Shown piece by piece: positions 21,948 to 22,572 of a stretch of DNA of 22,572 nucleotides. The first letter of the stretch is position 1. Each line of letters begins with the position of its first letter. The translations under genes were made by a program, and so were the position numbers. Under the pieces are notes generated by a model, which was not told where the DNA came from, did no database searches, and saw only the letters and a list, made by a program, of their open reading frames with translations. The DNA comes from RGIG8767 sp964487395 (GTDB lineage Bacteria; Bacillota; Clostridia; Lachnospirales; Lachnospiraceae), in NCBI GenBank assembly GCA_964487395.1, contig CAZAQH010000034.1, forward strand, positions 1 through 22,572, written 5' to 3'.

Positions 21948-22214
21948 ATGTTAGCAGTTAATTATACAAATCTTCGTGATAATATGAAGTCCTATATGGA
22001 TAAAGTTACAGAGGATTATGAAACAATGATTGTAACAAGAAAAGACAATAAGAATGTAGTTATGTTGTCAGAAGAATCATATAATAATTTAATGGAAAAC
22101 ATTTATGTGATGGGAAATAAGACTAACTATGATTGGTTAATGGAGTCAAAAGCACAATTAGAAACTGGGAAGTTGTCAACACATAATCTGGTAGAGGTCA
22201 ATGTTGATGAATAA
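21948..22214 (+). CDS. yefM: YefM/Phd-family antitoxin
   Basis: An 88-residue protein from ATG 21948, with GGAGG 9 bp upstream; the in-frame ATG at 21930 abuts the second palindrome and lacks a ribosome binding site. The N-terminal MLAVNYTNLRDNMKSYMDKV and the TMIVTRKDNKNVVMLSEE block form the Phd/YefM DNA-binding and dimer domain (about 1-55). Residues about 60-88 (NYDWLMESKAQLETGKL and an acidic end) form the usual toxin-binding tail that is disordered without YoeB. It neutralises the toxin and should autorepress the operon through the two palindromes. The last 8 bp overlap the toxin gene. Confidence 0.95.
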   Translation: MLAVNYTNLRDNMKSYMDKVTEDYETMIVTRKDNKNVVMLSEESYNNLMENIYVMGNKTNYDWLMESKAQLETGKLSTHNLVEVNVDE

Positions 22215-22470
22215 AGTATTTACAGATAATGGTTGGAAGGATTATGTATATTGGCAGACAGAAGATAGAAAGACATTAAAGAAGATTAATATTATTATTG
22301 AGGATATATCAAGAAATGGAAATGAAGGAATTGGTAAACCAGAATCACTATCAGGCAATTTAGCTGGTTTCTGGAGCAGAAGAATCAATGATAAAGAACG
22401 ATTAATATATAAAATTGATGAAGACAATATATATATTGTGGCATGTCGTTATCATTATAATGACAAATAG
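22207..22470 (+). CDS. yoeB: YoeB/Txe-family ribosome-dependent mRNA endonuclease toxin
   Basis: An 87-residue RelE-superfamily toxin. ATG 22207 is chosen because AGAGGT is 8 bp upstream; ATG 22201 is only 2 bp from it. From 22207 the residues align without gaps to E. coli YoeB, and the catalytic Glu46 (GKPES), Arg65 (KERLIY) and His83-Tyr84 (CRYHY) fall at the same numbers. WSRRI (56-60) is also conserved. YoeB cuts mRNA in the ribosomal A site when the antitoxin is degraded. All key residues are intact, so it is probably active and held by the YefM protein. The start overlaps the antitoxin stop, giving coupled translation. Confidence 0.95.
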   Translation: MNKVFTDNGWKDYVYWQTEDRKTLKKINIIIEDISRNGNEGIGKPESLSGNLAGFWSRRINDKERLIYKIDEDNIYIVACRYHYNDK

Positions 22471-22535
22471 GAAATTTATATGTACAAGATTATTTTAGAG
22501 AGTTCAAAACTTTTTGTTTGTTACTATTCACAGTC

Positions 22536-22551
22536 AAATAAATAAATAAAT
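22536..22551. repeat. Short (AAAT)4 tandem repeat after the toxin gene
   Basis: Four copies of AAAT lie in the AT-rich stretch between the toxin stop (22470) and the window end. The flanking AGAG-CTTA-CTCT (about 22556-22567) could be half of a terminator cut by the window edge. No gene is supported in 22471-22572. Confidence 0.5.
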
Positions 22552-22572
22552 AAAAAGAGCTTACTCTGAACA

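Noticed and set aside
22480..22545. 21-codon frame after the toxin gene
   Set aside because: Weak ribosome binding site, AT-rich low-complexity end, no recognisable similarity.
1..22572. CRISPR array, tRNA, rRNA, IS element or prophage
   Set aside because: No spaced direct repeats, tRNA-like folds, transposase motifs or phage genes were seen by eye; a covariance-model scan was not possible.

Overview
The window is AT-rich DNA from a Gram-positive Firmicute, most likely a gut-type Lachnospiraceae (Clostridia). This is judged by recall of protein families (DUF3737, a MalY-type C-S lyase, VTC/DUF4956/CotH/MBOAT/DHHW genes, a diverged LigA), strong GGAGG-type ribosome binding sites and short intergenic gaps. 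No database search was run. No rRNA, tRNA, IS element, phage gene or CRISPR array was seen.

Left part (1-5102). A LysR-type regulator, cut by the left edge, is divergent from a four-gene operon (1024-4455): a small Cys-containing protein, a DUF3737 protein, a MalY/PatB-type PLP C-S lyase and an aldo/keto reductase with two 4Fe-4S motifs. A dyad with T-N11-A geometry lies about 66 bp upstream of the predicted operon start, the usual LysR activation position. A bidirectional terminator separates the operon from a convergent YitT-type membrane protein.

Middle (5103-8060). An unknown acidic 184-residue protein with a dyad in its leader is followed by a terminator that runs directly into an extended -10 promoter. 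That promoter serves a MATE efflux pump and tcdA, a tRNA t6A cyclising enzyme.

Main locus (8054-18041). A promoter and a terminator bracket nine tightly packed, partly overlapping same-strand genes: a polytopic membrane protein, a VTC (polyphosphate polymerase-like) domain protein, a DUF4956 membrane protein, a membrane-anchored CotH kinase, a 62-residue single-span protein, an MBOAT O-acyltransferase, a DHHW/AlgX-like SGNH protein, a cellulose-synthase-like GT2 with a PilZ c-di-GMP domain, and a membrane-anchored GH5 glucanase. The likely reading is c-di-GMP-controlled synthesis, export, trimming and O-acylation of a beta-glucan (cellulose-like) exopolysaccharide. A phospho-transfer or polyphosphate-related module of unknown purpose is built into the same operon. 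No BcsB homologue or GGDEF/EAL protein lies in the window.

Right part (18010-22572). An RluF-like pseudouridine synthase is driven by a promoter embedded in the preceding terminator. It is followed by a diverged NAD-dependent DNA ligase (NAD-site and TRGDG substitutions), a MetA-type homoserine O-acyltransferase with the acetyl-CoA-type Glu111 and its own promoter, and a YefM-YoeB toxin-antitoxin pair. The toxin-antitoxin promoter carries two GTAC(A/G)G-AAAA-C(T/C)GTAC palindromes.
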